DNA of 64,000 nt from Archilochus colubris (GCA_023079485.1 CM041115.1:24790505-24854504), one strand, 5' to 3'; positions 23,615-37,232 are shown, numbered from the stretch's first letter. The notes: generated by a model not told the origin, from the letters alone. Translations and numbers: made by a program.

Positions 23615-25225
23615 CTTTAAAGGATGCAGGGGGGATCACTGCTATCGAGGATGAGGAAAAAGCTGAGGTACTTACTGCTTTCTTTGCCTCAGTCTTTAAT
23701 AGTCAGGTCCATTATCCTCAAGGTATTCAAACACTTGACAGGGATGGAGAGCATCAGCAATTTCCTGTACTCCAGGATAAAGCAGTTAGTGGCCTGCTAT
23801 GCCACCTGGACACTCACAAGTCTGTGGGGCTGGATGGGGTTCATCCAAGAGTGCTGAGGAAGCTGGCAGTGGACCTTGCCAAGCCACTCCCCATCATCTG
23901 TCAGCCGTCCTGATTAACAGGGGAGGTGCCAAATGACTGGAGGCTTGACAATGTGATGTCCATCTATAAAAAGGTCCAAAAGGAGCATCCAGGGAACTAC
24001 AGTTCTGCCAACCTAATCTTGGTACCGGGAAAGATCATGGAGTGGTTCATCTTGGGTGTGCTCATATCGCAAGTGCAGGATAATGCCTGGTGAGATCAGT
24101 CCCAGCCAACATGAATTCATAAAAGACAGATCCTGCTTGACCAACCTGATCTCCTTTAATGACCAGGTGACACAACTATGGATGAGGAAAAAGCTTTGGA
24201 CATTGTCTGTCTGGGCTTTAGTAAACCCTTTGACACCATCCACCACCTCTTGAGAAAACTGCAGCCCATGGAACAGACAGGTGGACTCTTCAGTGGATGA
24301 AAAACTGTCTGGATGGTCAGGCCAAAAGAGTTGTGATAAATGGCATTAAACCCAGCTGGCAGTCAGCCACAAGCAGTGTCCCCCAGGGCTTGGTGCTGGG
24401 GCCCGTTGTTAATATCTTTATCAATGACCTGGATGAGGGGATTGAGTGCACCCTCAGCAAGTTTGCAGATGACACTAAATTGAGCGGGAGCATTGATCTG
24501 TCTGAGGGTAGGAAGGCACTGCAGAGACATCTGGACATGTTAGATCAATAGGCTGAGGTCAGTGGTATGAGGTTTAACATGACCAAGTGCTGGGTCCTGC
24601 ACTTTGGTTGCAAAAACCCCAAGCAACACTACAAGCTTAGGGAAGAGTGTCTGGAAAGAAGCGTGGTGAAGGATGTAGGAGTACTGATGGATGGATGGCT
24701 GAACATGAGCCAGTAGTGTGCCCAAGTAGACAAGAAGGTCAACAGCATCCTGGCCTGTGTCAAAACCAGTGTTTTCAGCAGTAGCAGGGAAGTGATTGTG
24801 CAACTCTACTCAGTTCTGGTGAGACCACAGCTTGAGTTCCGGGCCCCTCACTACAAGGATATTGAGGTCCTGGAACATGTGCAGAGAAGAGCTACAATGT
24901 TGGCAAGGATTTTGGAGGGCATGTTGTAGAAGGAGCAACTGAGGGAACTGGGGCCATTTAGTTTGGAGAAGGCTCAGGGGAGATCTAATGCTCTCTACAG
25001 CTGTCTTAAGGCAAGTTGTAAAGAGGTTGGATTTGGTCTCTTCTCCCAAGTAAGTAACTATGGGATAAGAGGAAACGGGTTTAAGTTGTGCCAGGGGAGG
25101 TTTAGATTACATAAACCTAAATTTTTCCTAATAGGAAAAAATTATTTACTGAAGAAATGGGGCATTGGAACAGGCTGCCCAGGGAGGTGGTGGAAAGCTG
25201 TATTAGAGAAAGCTTTCTACTGCTA
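23615..25225 (+). mobile_element. CR1: CR1 LINE, longest RT-bearing copy, 3' end missing
   Basis: Starts near the region linking endonuclease and RT (GCTGAGGTACTTACTGCTTT, then GTGGGGCTGGATGGGGTTCATCC). It continues through finger, palm (FADD present) and thumb regions to the GAACAGGCTGCCCAGGGAGG block, where similarity stops near 25225. The 3' UTR and terminal repeat are missing, which is unusual because CR1 normally loses its 5' side. A later deletion is likely. Stops and frameshifts are numerous. Confidence 0.92.
24297..24551 (+). pseudogene. CR1 reverse transcriptase palm fragment (FADD intact)
   Basis: An 84-codon frame carrying the PQGLVLGP block at residues 29-36, then [10 protein letters not shown], and the catalytic FADD box at residues 56-59 followed by TKLSG. 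These are adjacent RT palm motifs in the order of the CR1 clade. One residue near position 37 looks lost compared with the other copies here (PVVNIF where others have PVLFNI). The frame ends at a stop before the thumb, so this is a dead copy. Confidence 0.9.
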
Positions 25226-28200
25226 GGTTGATTCAGAAGACTGTATCTAAAGCACAAAAGTGACCAGTTGGATGTGAGCCACTAACTGGTGAAACTCTGC
25301 CAAAATGCACTTCTATTTCCTTACTTCATAATTGTAGATACATAATTATACTTTTCAAAATATTGTCCTGATATTAGCTACTATGAATGATTATTTGTAT
25401 TTGTTTACAATTACTTTCTGAAGCCTCTATCTGGATTTTCTGAGTCCAGGCATTGTACAAGACTATGACTTTTTTGCTCTGCTGCACTGCACTATATTGG
25501 ATGGCAAATCTCACTAAAGTCACTAGAGCTGCCTGTGTGCCTGTGTCTTGTGAAGAGAATCACAGATCTAAGCTCTAAGAGGAATGCAAGTAAATATTTT
25601 TAGATATTATTAAAAACATTACGAAAATTATTTGAAGATTTTACTCTCTGATCTGCTTTCATAAAGTGGTAGAAACGATACTAACGTTGTAGACACTGTA
25701 AACACTGTTATAACCATGCTTTTGGCTTTTGATAAAATGCTGGTGGGGGGAGGGATTGTCACTCATATTCTTGCACAGATAACAGAAATAAACGATTCTT
25801 TGCTGTCAAGTAGAACTACGATTAAAAATGTAAATCAATCTTGCAGTCTGAGCAAGAGCTGTTGCAAAATACGTAACTGAATGTGTCACACACTAGATAG
25901 GCATTGTGTTCAAATGCCCACTAAGGAGGTATTGATTTATACGCTCGGGGCTATAATTCTTGTCCAATTTTGACATATGTATCCAAATGTGTTCCTGCTG
26001 AAAAACTGATTCTTTAGAATAATTTCAGAAGCAAAAGTCTTTTCCCATAGAAATATAGATTTGCAGATTGCTGAACTCTCCACCTCCTACTCATCTTTTT
26101 TGTGGAAATTTCTCATGATTACAGAGTATAGCAAAGTAGCCCTTTAAAATTAACCTTGTAGTTCTGCCACAAAGGAAAAAAGAATGAGTGCTGCTGGAGA
26201 CAGAGGGACTGGATTTAATTATGCCTGCCTGATTTATTCCTACAGACCCTTCAGTCTTATGGACATAGGACGAGGACTGTTGACTGCATATGATGGATGT
26301 AAAGGATGGCAGAATGTTCAATAACAGAGTTAAATCCTTCTTCTTTATATACAGCTTTCATGTGTCCTGTTGGAACTCAAGTAATGTCAAAGAAAACATA
26401 GGTAAGAGACTGGCTTGTTGACACAGATTTTTACAAACTCTTAGACCAGGGAAATTGTTCCCATGTTTTTTCTTCCATACCTTAGTCAAGCTGTGATTGA
26501 TTCTTACTTGCATGACCACTTTCAGATTTTATGTCAGGACTACTGCAACTGGTGTACTGTACTGGTGTACAGAAATATGATTACCTCTTAGAAAATAACT
26601 ATCAGCTCAGTGGTTATAACCAAATTAATAATTTAGATCAAGAAAAGTAATGCTTCTATTCATGAAAGTAAAAAAAATGCACTACATCAAGCACTCGTCT
26701 TAGCACAAGAACTCTACTTGACAGTCAATTCCATAGCAGAGAAGAAGACTGAAGAAAATGGTGAAATGGTTCCTGTGCAAATGTGAGGACTTCCACATCT
26801 CAAGTTATGCATTCCTTCACTTAAATAGTAGCTAGTGTACCAACTAAGTCTCTCATTAAGCATGCACAAAACATTCTGGACCAAAAGGTTTTGACCTTGT
26901 GATTTGAAAGTGTTGTTACTTCTTATCAGGTATCTCTGTATTGCCCTCCTGTTGTACAAAGTTCAGTTGTCCCTCACAAAGGCTAAAGATAGGTTTATGA
27001 AATCATATTTTCTACACTAAGAGAATCACCTCTGTTACATTTCTGTGTAGAATTCATCGCCAAGCGGCAATCCAGATTCTCATGTATTTTTCTAATGGAC
27101 TTTTACAAGAAATGTGCTAAGAATAGACTCAAGTCTTACCATTATGAATCAATAGAACAGCTGGAGCACACCAAAGCTGTAACTCACATGATTGGGGTAT
27201 TTGTGAACTGAAAAGAGCAAATTTATTTCAATATGTTTACTTATAAGAAGTGGCGGTGAGCTCAACTTGCTCAGGGCAAAAGCCCCACTGAAATTAAAGT
27301 GAAAGCACAGCAGTTCAGTCATATTTACATTTCAAATAAAAAAGGAGTCCACAAAGGGCTATCAAAGCCATGTAGGTGGAAATACTTTATGCATGCAGAT
27401 AGCCTATGGTATTTGTCTTACTAGTACAGTGAAAATAGGTAGTTATATAATGATAACTTAAATAAATGTTTCTTTTTGATCATTTATAGTTTTTGTTTTG
27501 CAGTTGAAAAGCACATTTGAGCAACTGGTCATTTTAGTGAAGGGGTAAATGCTGTCCAACCAAATGAAGCATTTATTCTCAGGAAAACTTTTCTAAAGCT
27601 GTTTAAAAATGAAAAAGCTATTTCATTATATCTAAAAGGCAGCTGATTACAGTTTCCTAGCAGCTATGTTGTATAAAGCCTGTACTCCAACACCACAGTA
27701 TGAATCATTCTGAAAAATAATAAGCTGTAAGCTCCAGTTAGGCATATATACAACCCCCTTCCTGTAGCAGCTACCTACAATCCATGGCTTGATATGGAAT
27801 ATGCTATACAGATATCTCCATAATACACTAACTGATGATGATAAATACAATTAGATGTTAGCTATTAACATTCTGGAACAATAAAAATTTGAAGATAATT
27901 ATGGCATCTGCTTCCCTGTAATTGTAAACAGTCTTGAGAATATTTTTTAGCTTGAAGGTATATTTATATTTTCTCTTTACTGAATAATGGTAGACTCCAC
28001 AATTACCAAATATTACATGCATGATCTTGTCATTATTTCTTCAATGCCAAGACTAAAGCTTCATTAAAAAGAAGGAAGAAAAAGTCTGTTACAACTTTGC
28101 AAATGACAAAATGGAAACTCAGCTTCTTACAAGACGATCCTGTGACTTTTGTGGCAGGGAAGAAGGCTTTCTGCTTCAGGAGTTCTTGTTCTTTGCTACA

Positions 28201-30799
28201 GTATTTAGTAAACTGCATTACAATTTTTACAAAAAACAATGAATCTGTATTTTTGAGCTGCTCTACTATGGAAGAAGAACTGTTTCTGGCAAGCAAAGAG
28301 GGGTACTGAGGGGATAAGATTACGATGCATGAATTTACAACCTCCCTTTTCAAAAAAAGAGATCAACAAAAGGGGAGTCATGAATGCCACCATAATCAAA
28401 TCTTCAGCTATGATACTTGCTTTTTACACATTATTTCAAATGAATACGTGTTCCTTTTCCTTCCAGCTCCATAGGAAGTTCACAGAACTGCAACATGCAA
28501 TACAGAGAGACCTTTAAAGCTGTCAAGAATCTCCCACATGAGAAGAAAATCATCACATAAACTTTGTTGTAGAAGGCAGGGTGATTTTATTGAAGAGGTG
28601 TGAAGCTTTTCAATTGACACAAACTGTGAGGCACATGCTCTGCAGCACCTGAGGTGACAGAGCAACTGTGGGAGAGAACAAGATTTCAGCCTGCTATCAT
28701 TCTGCCTCTGGAGAGGTGTGTTGCCACTTCATTTGTTCTTCCACCTTTGTAGAGAAGGTTGAGAACCAGAATACATTCTGGTAGCTCTGTTCACTGCAGT
28801 ATGGTATTTTAAAAATTAAATATAGCAGAATTTTCCATTCTGAGACATCTTTCTCACAGTAATGATAGTTTTCAAGAATTATTATTATTTATAAGTATGC
28901 CATTTCTGCATCCTCCTCTGACTTTTTGTTTGTGGCAGTCTTCAGTCTCTTTATACTACGTCTGAAACTACATCTTTGCTGTTATCCCATTGAACATCTG
29001 TTTTAGACATGCAAATTTGCCTATGGTGTCTGTCAATGTTTAATGCTGGGCAAGCAATTAAATAAATGACAGATGCTCTCTATTAACCCTTCTGCCTTCC
29101 CAGAAAGGGAAAGAAGAGAGAACAAGGGAGAGAGATTTATGGGTTGGAAACTGAACTGTCAAGCTTTACAATAATGCTGATAAAGAAAATAATGAAACGT
29201 GCAAATATGTAGGAAATCAATGTTAATCACCACCACCATCCCCATCCTCAATGTCACCACCGAGGGTGTTAGGCAGGGCCTGGGAAAGTCCTGCACTGGA
29301 GTCCTGTACTCAGCGGAACATGGGAGCTGGATTTAGGAACATCCAGGTCAGAATCAAAGGCAGACAAATGGATAGAGTCCTCTCAGGATACTGGCTATGG
29401 AAGAAGAGAACTTGACCCTCACTACCTCTCAACCTTACACAGAGTATTATGCATATGTCATGGAATAACTCTTTGGTCATATAATGCAATGGATGATCAC
29501 AGTTAAATGCCATTGCTTTCTTAATACTATACCATACCCTTAAAATTTGTGTGTAGTATTTTGGACATACAACAGTATTCCAGAACTAGATTTTAACCTC
29601 TTTTATTCTATGAATACTTTTATTGATTTATATGAGATGGTTCATATAAATAAAGATTAAACCATGTATGGCTATTCCTCATGCTCATGTTTTAGCTTGT
29701 AGTTTTATAAGGCTATGTACTAAGTTCTTGATACTAAATCCTTACTGACAAATACAGATTATTTTATTGACCAAATTGCAATGTGAGTCGATTAATAAAA
29801 ATGTGACCTACTTGGTTCCATGTCATGTATGTAGAGGAGCAGGGAGAATTTATACAATTTTGTAGCTGGGATGCTGTGTTCTAAAACAAGTTTAGAGTCC
29901 TCATCAAATGGAAAAGTGAGGTACAAGGTTTTCTTTAAAGCACTGTTGTTTGCAGCTTCATAACCTACAGCTCAGAGAGCTGAAGACACAGACAGGACTA
30001 CAAAGCTGCTATTGAATAGAGGAGAATTGGAAGGAAATGTCCAATCACGAAATTCAATAATTCAATACAAAACCCTACTCTCAGTGTATATACTTCTGGC
30101 TCGCTATTATGCTGTGCTAGGAAACTTCTCATGCTGATGGCTTTCACTGAAAACGAAATGTCATTGAAAAAAGCATTATTAAAAAATCTTGCTCTACACA
30201 GTCTTCAAAACCAGATGGAACATGGCTGGGTACAAATATGCTCTCGAGTGTATTCAGGATATGAAGAACTGCCTGGCAGCATACTACCAGGCACAGTCAG
30301 AAACCTATTAATAAATTCTAATCAACTTGGTCCTCTTGAGTTAAAAGTGTTTCTTGCTCCAGTGGAGCCTTTCCATGAAATAAAGAAGTTAATACAACAC
30401 AGTGTGCAAGAAAAATAATAAATCTGAAATGAACAGAAAATAATTTAACAATAATCCAGTTCCTTAATGATTTTATTTAAAAATTGGAATAATTAAGAAA
30501 AATCTCTCCCCATTTTATTACAGTTAGTGACTAACTTATATCTGCTATTTAGTCATTCTAAATAATGTCTGGAGACCACTGCATACATACAAAAAAACCC
30601 AAATAATTTTGTCTGTCTTCCTGCTTTCATAATCTTGGTCAAGTGAATAGAATAATTTGTGCTGCTTATTTTTCTTACTACAGTATTTGTCATTAGAATG
30701 AGGTGTCAGGAAACAATTAGCCTCACATTAACACATTTTATGAGTTAAAATAGTGTGTCTTGCTTTTGTGATATTCTAAACATTCTGCATTTTCTTCCT
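25226..30799. other. Unique AT-rich DNA, no gene seen
   Basis: A 5.6-kb stretch with no recognised CR1, LTR or gene. The frame at 30131-30418 (95 codons, plus) and overlapping frames at 28033-28517 resemble no family I know. Treated as intergenic or intronic. Confidence 0.6.
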
Positions 30800-31745
30800 G
30801 TCATTATTCACCTTGGAGAAGAGGCCAACACCCACATCCCTACAGCCTAATTTCAGGTAATTGTAGAAGGCAGTGAGGTCTCCCCTCAGCCTCCTCTTCT
30901 ACAAGCTAAACATGCCCAGTTCCCTCAGCCATTCCTCCAATGACTTGTTTTCTGGGACCCTCACCAACTTGGTTTGTCTCCTCTGGACCCGTTCCAGCAC
31001 CTCAGTGTCCTTCTTGTAATGAAGGGCCCAGAACTGAGGGGCTCAAAACAAACCATATTTGAGAAGCAGTCTCACCAGTGCTGAGTACAGGGACACGATC
31101 ACTTCCCTGCTCCTGCTGGCCATGCTGTTCCTGATAGAAGCCAGGATGCTGCTGGCCCCCTTGGCCACCTGGGCACACTGCTGGTTCATGTTGAGCAGGC
31201 TGCCCACCAGCACCCCCAGGTCCTTTTCTGCTGATGAGCTTTCCAGCTGCTCTCCCCCAAGCCTGTAGGGTTGCATCAGGTTGTTGTGACCAAAATGCAC
31301 AAGCCAGCACTTGGCTTTCTTGAACCTCATACAAGTGGCCTTGGCCCATTGGTCCAGCCTGTCCAGGTGCCTCTGCAGAGCCTTCCTACCCTCAGGCTGA
31401 TCAACACTCCCACCCAGCTTTGTGTCATCTGCAGACTTACTGAGAGTGCCCTCAGTCTCCTCATGCAGATCATGGATGAAGATACTAAACAAGACTGGCC
31501 CCAGCACTTAGCCCTGGGGGTGACCAGCTGCCAAGTAGATTGGACCCCAGTAATTACATCTCTCCAGCCAGTTTTTTACCCAGTGAAGAGTACCCTTGTC
31601 TATGCCATGATTCACCAGCTTCTCCAGGAGAATGCTGTGGGACACAGTGTCAAAAGCCTTACCAGAGTCCAGGTAGACAATGTCCACAGCCTTCCCCTCA
31701 TCCGGAACGTGGGCCTCATGGTCATAGAAAGAGATCAGCTTGATA
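30800..31745 (-). mobile_element. CR1: CR1 LINE, minus strand, both ends truncated
   Basis: Reverse-orientation CR1 that begins inside the polymerase C-terminal region (GTCTCCCCTCAGCCTCCTCTTCT read on plus) and ends upstream at a block encoding the region before the RT active site (GACACAGTGTCAAAAGCC, then GTAGACAATGTCCACAGCC). The 3' UTR and terminal repeat are missing. The central coding stretch remains open over 155 codons, so the copy is moderately young despite the missing 3' end. Confidence 0.93.
31043..31507 (-). pseudogene. CR1 reverse transcriptase fragment, active-site box altered
   Basis: A 154-codon frame spanning the RT palm to thumb: a [11 protein letters not shown] block, then the active-site box, [10 protein letters not shown], and [10 protein letters not shown], ending in the [10 protein letters not shown] block. 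The usual FADD box reads SADD at residues 25-28, a change of the aromatic residue before the two aspartates; both aspartates remain. It is the longest uninterrupted RT frame in the window. Upstream RT, endonuclease and ORF1 are absent. Confidence 0.9.
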
Positions 31746-33599
31746 CAAAGAAGTTCTAGCCTTTTCTACATATATCAAGTCTACAGCACCATTATAAATC
31801 TGTTTTCTTTAATCTGACTATGAAACCTTAGGATAAAAGCCCCAAAGAGTTAATTTATCTCACACTAGCTCAGTAGAAGAATATTTTGCATTGAAACACC
31901 TAGTGCCTGCCAATCTTGGAGACAGCATTACATGTCTGAACTGCAGTTTTTAACTCATTCATACAGGTGAAAAGAAAATAGCTTACCATTGCAGTTCAGT
32001 CAAACTACAAGCAATCACAGTCCATCCGCTACACCATTATGAGGAAAAAGAACTGAACATGCAGTGTAACAAATTACATAATTACTAACAAGATTCCTTT
32101 AATTTATATATAATTTAAAATGCACTCTGAGGCAGACTATGACTGCTGCCTTCTTGTCTCACTCATCCTTTCCTTCACAGTTGGATGATGATGGAAGATC
32201 AGCTCCAGAAATCACAAGTCTATTTAATATAACTTAAAGCTTCCTGAATAATGAAGACTATTAGCTGCCTGACAACAAGATATTCTAGGAAATCATAAGA
32301 ACTTTTATACAGTCTCAGATGGGCTTTTCCTATATTATCCATGTATGACAGGAGGAACAGACTAAATATTTCAAATGAAACGCAAATAACTCTTACACTT
32401 TATCTAAAATTGCCAAGGTATTTGTCAGAACAAAGAAGTAACAAAACACTTGGTTTAGTAGTCAACCCCGTGGTTTGTGTCAGTCTATAGCCAAGAAAGC
32501 ACTGAACTGAATACCATGTTTTTCTGATTCAGTTTGGGAAATCTTGCAACTGATACCATTAACTAATGTCATCACATTCCTCTTGGTGGTCACTGTGGCC
32601 GATTACATTACCTTCTAATTGGCTTAAATTGGCTTCTAAATCATAGGTCTCGTGAGTCTGGGTAACAAGATTCAAACAGTAGAAAACAGACGTACAGAAA
32701 TGACACGAAATGTCAGAATGACACGAAAAATCCAATGGAAACAAAGGAACTGTTTCCTGTTTCTCAGCCTCAGACTGTTCCCCTGTCATAATAGCAGAGT
32801 ATGGAAGATGGCAGGAGCATGGGTGATGGTGTATGCATGAAGACTGGTGGACAAGAGAATGTAGGAGAAATCAGATACTCCTTTTCATAGAAGGAAATGA
32901 AGGTGGGACCAGGGAAGACTGCTACTCTGACACCCCTACTTGCAGAGAAATAGTTTTATTTCTCTTAAAGTCAAAGATTCTGTGTATCTGTATTAATCCT
33001 CCTTCTCTCTCTGATGAATCCCCTCTAATTTTCCAATACTGTCTTTAAGTTTATTGAAAGTATACTAACTACCTAACATGTTGTTAATTTAAATTAAATT
33101 AATACATTTTTAGCAGAAATAGTGTAAAATGAAATGCAAAAATATTATAAGGCCTGAAAGGCTGTTCAAGTATATACTGAATCAGAAATCTGAGAAACAC
33201 CGAGTTTTTAAGTCAGTTCAAGCTTTACAATTATTTATTAATATATGTGATTATATATATTAACATACCCTGGCGTAATATATTAGCGCGCTTGTATTAT
33301 TTTCAGTGAAGCATATGTGGATATGGTTCACATGGAAACCAAATCTTTTTGAATCTTTACATCTAGAAAGTTATCTTGATGGAACTTTTGCTTTAGAAGC
33401 CAGAATTGTCTACAAAGTTTTCTACTTCAGCTGATGACTGAAAAACACTGACTACAGGATGAGTGTCTGTGCTCTGGCACACTGCTGACTCCTCTTGCAC
33501 ACCAGTACCTCCAGCAGCCTTTCTGCTCCCTGTTCAGGCAGTGCTGTGCAGGTACTGCTGCACAGGGCTATCACATCCTAAGTGTAGAACTTAGCACAA
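31746..33599. other. Unique DNA, no gene seen
   Basis: No recognised element or gene. A short direct repeat (ATGACACGAAA twice) is seen at about 32700-32730. A C/T-richer patch near 33480-33560 might be a further degraded extension of the old CR1 that follows. Confidence 0.55.
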
Positions 33600-34010
33600 C
33601 ATTTCTGTGTTGATCTTCATGAGTTTCTTTTTAAGTCCCCCAGCCTACAAACTGTCTAGCAAATTACTATGGCAGACTGTATAGAAAGCCAAGATAAATG
33701 GCACCTGTATATAGCACTGACTGTTTTATCCAGGAGCCTCTCATTTTGGTGAAGGACAAATTCCTTGTAATAAACCCACACTGGCTGTGCCCAATAACCT
33801 TTCTGTCCTTCCTCTGCTTTAAAATGCTTTTCAGGAGGAACTGCTACATAAAGGCACCCATATACTAAGGTGATTTTTACTAGCCTGAATTTTTTCAGAT
33901 TCTGTCACTTGTCTTTTTGAAGATGAGCTTAGCAGTTATTGCTCCTTTTTCAGTCTTTTTAAAAAACACCTCAATTTGCACTGGCTTTTCTAAGACTGAT
34001 TTAAAACACT
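33600..34010 (-). mobile_element. CR1: Ancient CR1-like LINE fragment, minus strand
   Basis: Strongly diverged, but anchor blocks occur in the order expected of a reversed CR1 RT region: an ATAGAAAGCCAAGATAAATG stretch, TTTTGGTGAAGGACAA, CCCACACTGGCTGTGCCCAATAACC, TTTTCAGGAGGAACTGC and CTTTTTGAAGATGAGC. No open frame survives. The divergence implies a much older insertion than the other copies. Confidence 0.6.
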
Positions 34011-34969
34011 TGCTACATAGCAATTCAATTCCCATTTCTATTTAAATACAGTTTGACCCGAACTTAGAACAAAGTGTCTGAATTTAATAAAAAATTATGA
34101 AGAACACAAAAATGTAATAAAGCGATGAACTGCTGAACATTTTCTTGAATAGTGAAACCAAAAAGTTAATATCAACAAATACCTATGAAGCAAGAGAACT
34201 GTTTAGTTAAATTAAAGATATATATTCCCACAATTTTCAGCAAAGAAAGCAATTAAACAAAGGCTCTGTTATTTAATGTTTAAATAAGTCAGTGAGAAAA
34301 ACCAAACAAATAAACACTATTCAGGAACACTACTGAAAGTACAAATGCAGAACAATTTAATAAATTTTTCTTGTTTCCTGTTTTGAGTGTGCTTACAATA
34401 AATTATTCCAATTTTTTTATTATTTATCAGAAGTGCTCCAAGCATCTGCCCAACCTTTTTTGCAGAGAATTTCTCTGCAGCTCGTGTTACCTGCACTTCT
34501 TATATTTGAGTATATCTTTTCATTTCACCTTCTGCAGCTTCTCACTGTACTGCTGTCCAGAGCAATGCCCAAGTCCCTGCCAGTTAGTGCACATAATTTG
34601 GCCTTACTATCTACAGGTAGCTAATTTTTCTGCCTTCAGAATGCATTACTGCTGCATTTATCACCACTGAATTTCCCCTGCCATTTCCAGTCCACCAGTA
34701 GCTGTGAAATTTGTGCTTATGCTTTGGTTTTTTTTCTGACATAACTAAGCAAAACAGTAACCTTGCTCTCTATACATTATGCAAAACCAAGATTTAATAT
34801 AAATCTGCTATAAATCATTATAGAATACACCATTTTATATTTTTTGCTTATGTTTTTCCTTCTTTGGCTTGCCCAAGGCAATAACTTCTCTTTTATATCC
34901 TGTATCTGCTAGTAAGAGATTGTTAATTTCTGAGGGAAAAATAGTTCAGTTAATTACATCACCTGGATT

Positions 34970-35002
<33 letters not shown>

Positions 35003-35691
35003 CACTTATGTAGTTCTAATATATTACTGGAACATCTTCCAATATGATGTTAATTAGTTCTCAAATAAAAATCAGCCATTCGGGTATTCTTCTTTAGAAG
35101 TATCTTAAAGGTATTTACCCAGTGCCTCTATAAAAGTTACACATGCACAAGCATTATTTTTAATTTTTGAGCAAATTATTAACTTTGTTACTGCTATTAC
35201 TACGGTTCTATGCACCCATCTGTGATAATAATGGCTCATTATGATTCCTTTATTGAGAACTATTATTTGGGATCATAATCAGTCTGTGCATTTTAGCACC
35301 AGTGGTTTATGTAGATCATGCTCTGGAAAAAGCTGGGATTGCTTGTTTCTATGTTCCTAGCTATGCTGGGTCTGGTCAACCTCCTGCACTAGCTCTGCTA
35401 GTAACACAGAGGAGTTAAGTGACATAGGTGTTGTGGTTTTTTTACAAAAGACTTTCAGGCTTTCTGAAATTCTAGATTGTCTGCATTTCTACTAGTTTAT
35501 AAAATGTAGAGCACTACTGCTACAAATATTTGTTAAGATAATACTGCGGTAATTTATGTTGTCAGAATTTGACATGTCCTTGCTGCTTCACTGGCATAGT
35601 AATTCTCGATGTATGTGGATTCTAACTTCAGACCAAATTAATACCGCGAAATTTGCATACTTATGTCTGCACACATTACAGTTCAGCAGTC
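34011..35691. other. Unique AT-rich DNA, no gene seen
   Basis: No gene recognised. Contains a 28-T run listed separately. The two overlapping frames at 34371-34670 are T-rich chance frames. Confidence 0.6.
34971..34998. repeat. Poly-T run (28 T)
   Basis: Twenty-eight consecutive T. No recognisable retroposon body adjoins on the side expected for a minus-strand insertion. Confidence 0.92.
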
Positions 35692-35856
35692 TGAGCAGAC
35701 CACAAAACGAAGGACAGAATGCATCTCTCACCTCCCAAAGGAAGGAAAAAGGCAGGAAGAATGAGAGACTTAAAAGCTGCAAAACCGAAACAGGTTTACT
35801 AGAACAGGGGAAGGGCAGCAACACACGGGATATGGAACAAATATACAAATATGTAC

Positions 35857-35881
35857 ATATATATATATATATATATATATA
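35857..35881. repeat. (TA)n tract inside LTR
   Basis: About twelve TA units in the R/U5 part of the LTR. The other LTR copy has a shorter TA/TG tract at the same place (48353-48375), so the tract has expanded in this copy. Confidence 0.9.
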
Positions 35882-36090
35882 CACCCAACCCACTCTCGAC
35901 GGTGTCAGGGACAGGTGGATGAGGGCCCCTTGCTGCAGGGCCGACTCAGGAGAGGGCTCCAGGGCTCTTCCCAGCACCCGATGGATGTGGATTCTGAAGA
36001 GCAGTGTCGAGCTGGGGGTAAAGGAGCGCAGGGGAACAGCAGCGAAGCAGAGAGCGGGCGAAAGAGAGGAGGGGCTGGGGTCTGCCTGAG

Positions 36091-36097
36091 CTTTATA
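36091..36097 (-). promoter_or_regulatory. LTR TATA box (TATAAAG)
   Basis: TATAAAG on the minus strand, flanked by GC-rich sequence, in the position of an LTR core promoter. The same site is kept in the second LTR at 48145-48151. Confidence 0.6.
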
Positions 36098-36193
36098 GAG
36101 TGTGGGCAGGGAATGGGAGGGAAGGGACCCCCATGGGTGCCGACCCTCTCGGATCCCTCAGGGTTCTGAAGATCCTCTCTTTAGGTCCTTGCA

Positions 36194-36904
36194 CTGGTAC
36201 TAAAAATTATCCTGGTCCACTCAAGCAATGACAATATACAAACCCAGTAGTTCTGTAAAACCTCTCAAAGTTTTAAGTAACGCTTAACTGGAAAGTGTTT
36301 ATTATTTTTGCATCCTTTCATTTAGTGAAAACTAGCTACATCTCAAAAATTACAAAACTTGGATACTGAGTCAGGTAGCCATCATTAGGATGGGCTTTCT
36401 ATCTATTTAAAAAAAAGAAAGAAAGAGTTATTTCTGCTGTAACTAGGAAATAGGTTTTCCTAGTTTTATTCCTGATGAACGCTAACAAAGTCTATTTTTA
36501 GAATACTGAATTCCACATAATGATTTTGTAAGTAGATGGCACTCTAGGGAAACTAAAAACTAAACAGAAGCAGATACACAAAATGGCATTATGTATTAGG
36601 TATGTCAAACTGGTAAGTGGTGAGGCATCAAAAAGAATAGCATGCATAACCCATGAATAGTAAACATTCTCTTAAGTGTGTGCAATTTGGTTAAAAGAAA
36701 GGTGTGTATCTGAGAAGAATATCAGTGCAGAGATTACCATGTTAGAAATTCATTAATTAGTATTTTAAACATGTATTTTACTGACTTCTAAAGATTTATT
36801 TAGAATATGCCTGTCTTTTCCTAAGCTTAATTTGTTTGTTTCTCTCTAAACATTAACCTACAAGAAAATTTATTATGAAAATCAGGTATTTCTTTGATCA
36901 GAGT
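36194..36904. other. Unique AT-rich DNA, no gene seen
   Basis: A 711-bp spacer between the LTR and the next CR1 piece. Nothing recognised. Confidence 0.6.
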
Positions 36905-37232
36905 TACAGAATCACAGAAAGTTAGGGGTTGGAAGGGACCTCAAAAGATCATCCAGTCCAACCCCCTGCCAGAGCAGGGTCACCTTCAGCAGGTCACACA
37001 GGAGCTCATCCAGGTGGGCTTTGAATTTCTCCAAGGAAGGAGTCTCCACAACCTCCTGGGGCAGCCTGTGCCAGTGCTCTGTCACCATCACAGTGAAAAA
37101 TTCTTCCTAAGACTTACACAGAACCACCTCTGCTCCAGTCTATAACCATTGCCCCTTGTCCTGTTGTTAGTCACCCCTGAGAAAAACTTGACTCTGTCCT
37201 CCTAGCACTCACCCCTTACATATTTATAAACA
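36905..37232 (-). mobile_element. CR1: CR1 LINE 3' fragment, minus strand
   Basis: Begins with the reversed CR1 terminus (ACAGAATCACAGAAAG, then TTAGGGGTTGGAAGGGACC), followed by CCAGTCCAACCCCCTGCC, the CACAACCTCCTGGGGCAGCCTG block and CCATTGCCCCTTGTCCTG, ending near CTTACATATTTATAAACATG. It covers the 3' UTR and the end of the coding region. The TTAGGGGTTGGAAGGGA variant is shared with 56772 and nearly with 4605. Confidence 0.93.

Larger units (their letters stand above)
35692..36193 (-). mobile_element. Endogenous retrovirus LTR, minus strand (probably solo)
   Basis: About 500 bp of LTR-like sequence in reverse orientation. Read on the minus strand it has a GC-rich U3 core, a TATAAAG box (36091-36097), a GC-rich segment, a TA tract (35857-35881), an AGTAAA polyadenylation-like hexamer (35795-35800) and a U5-like tail ending near a CA at 35692. 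Positions 35925-36150 are identical to 48092-48317 of the LTR on the other strand. No primer-binding site, purine tract or gag/pol follows, so it looks like a solo LTR. I could not find a target-site duplication, so both outer edges are uncertain by tens of bases. The family is not one I can name. Confidence 0.72.

Noticed and set aside
30131..30418. 95-codon plus-strand frame
   Set aside because: Looks somewhat protein-like, but I recognise no family and see no splice or promoter signals around it.
35556..36169. Long frames across the LTR, matching frames at 48037-48525
   Set aside because: The shared translations arise because the LTR core is the same DNA in both places. LTRs of this kind do not encode these chains.
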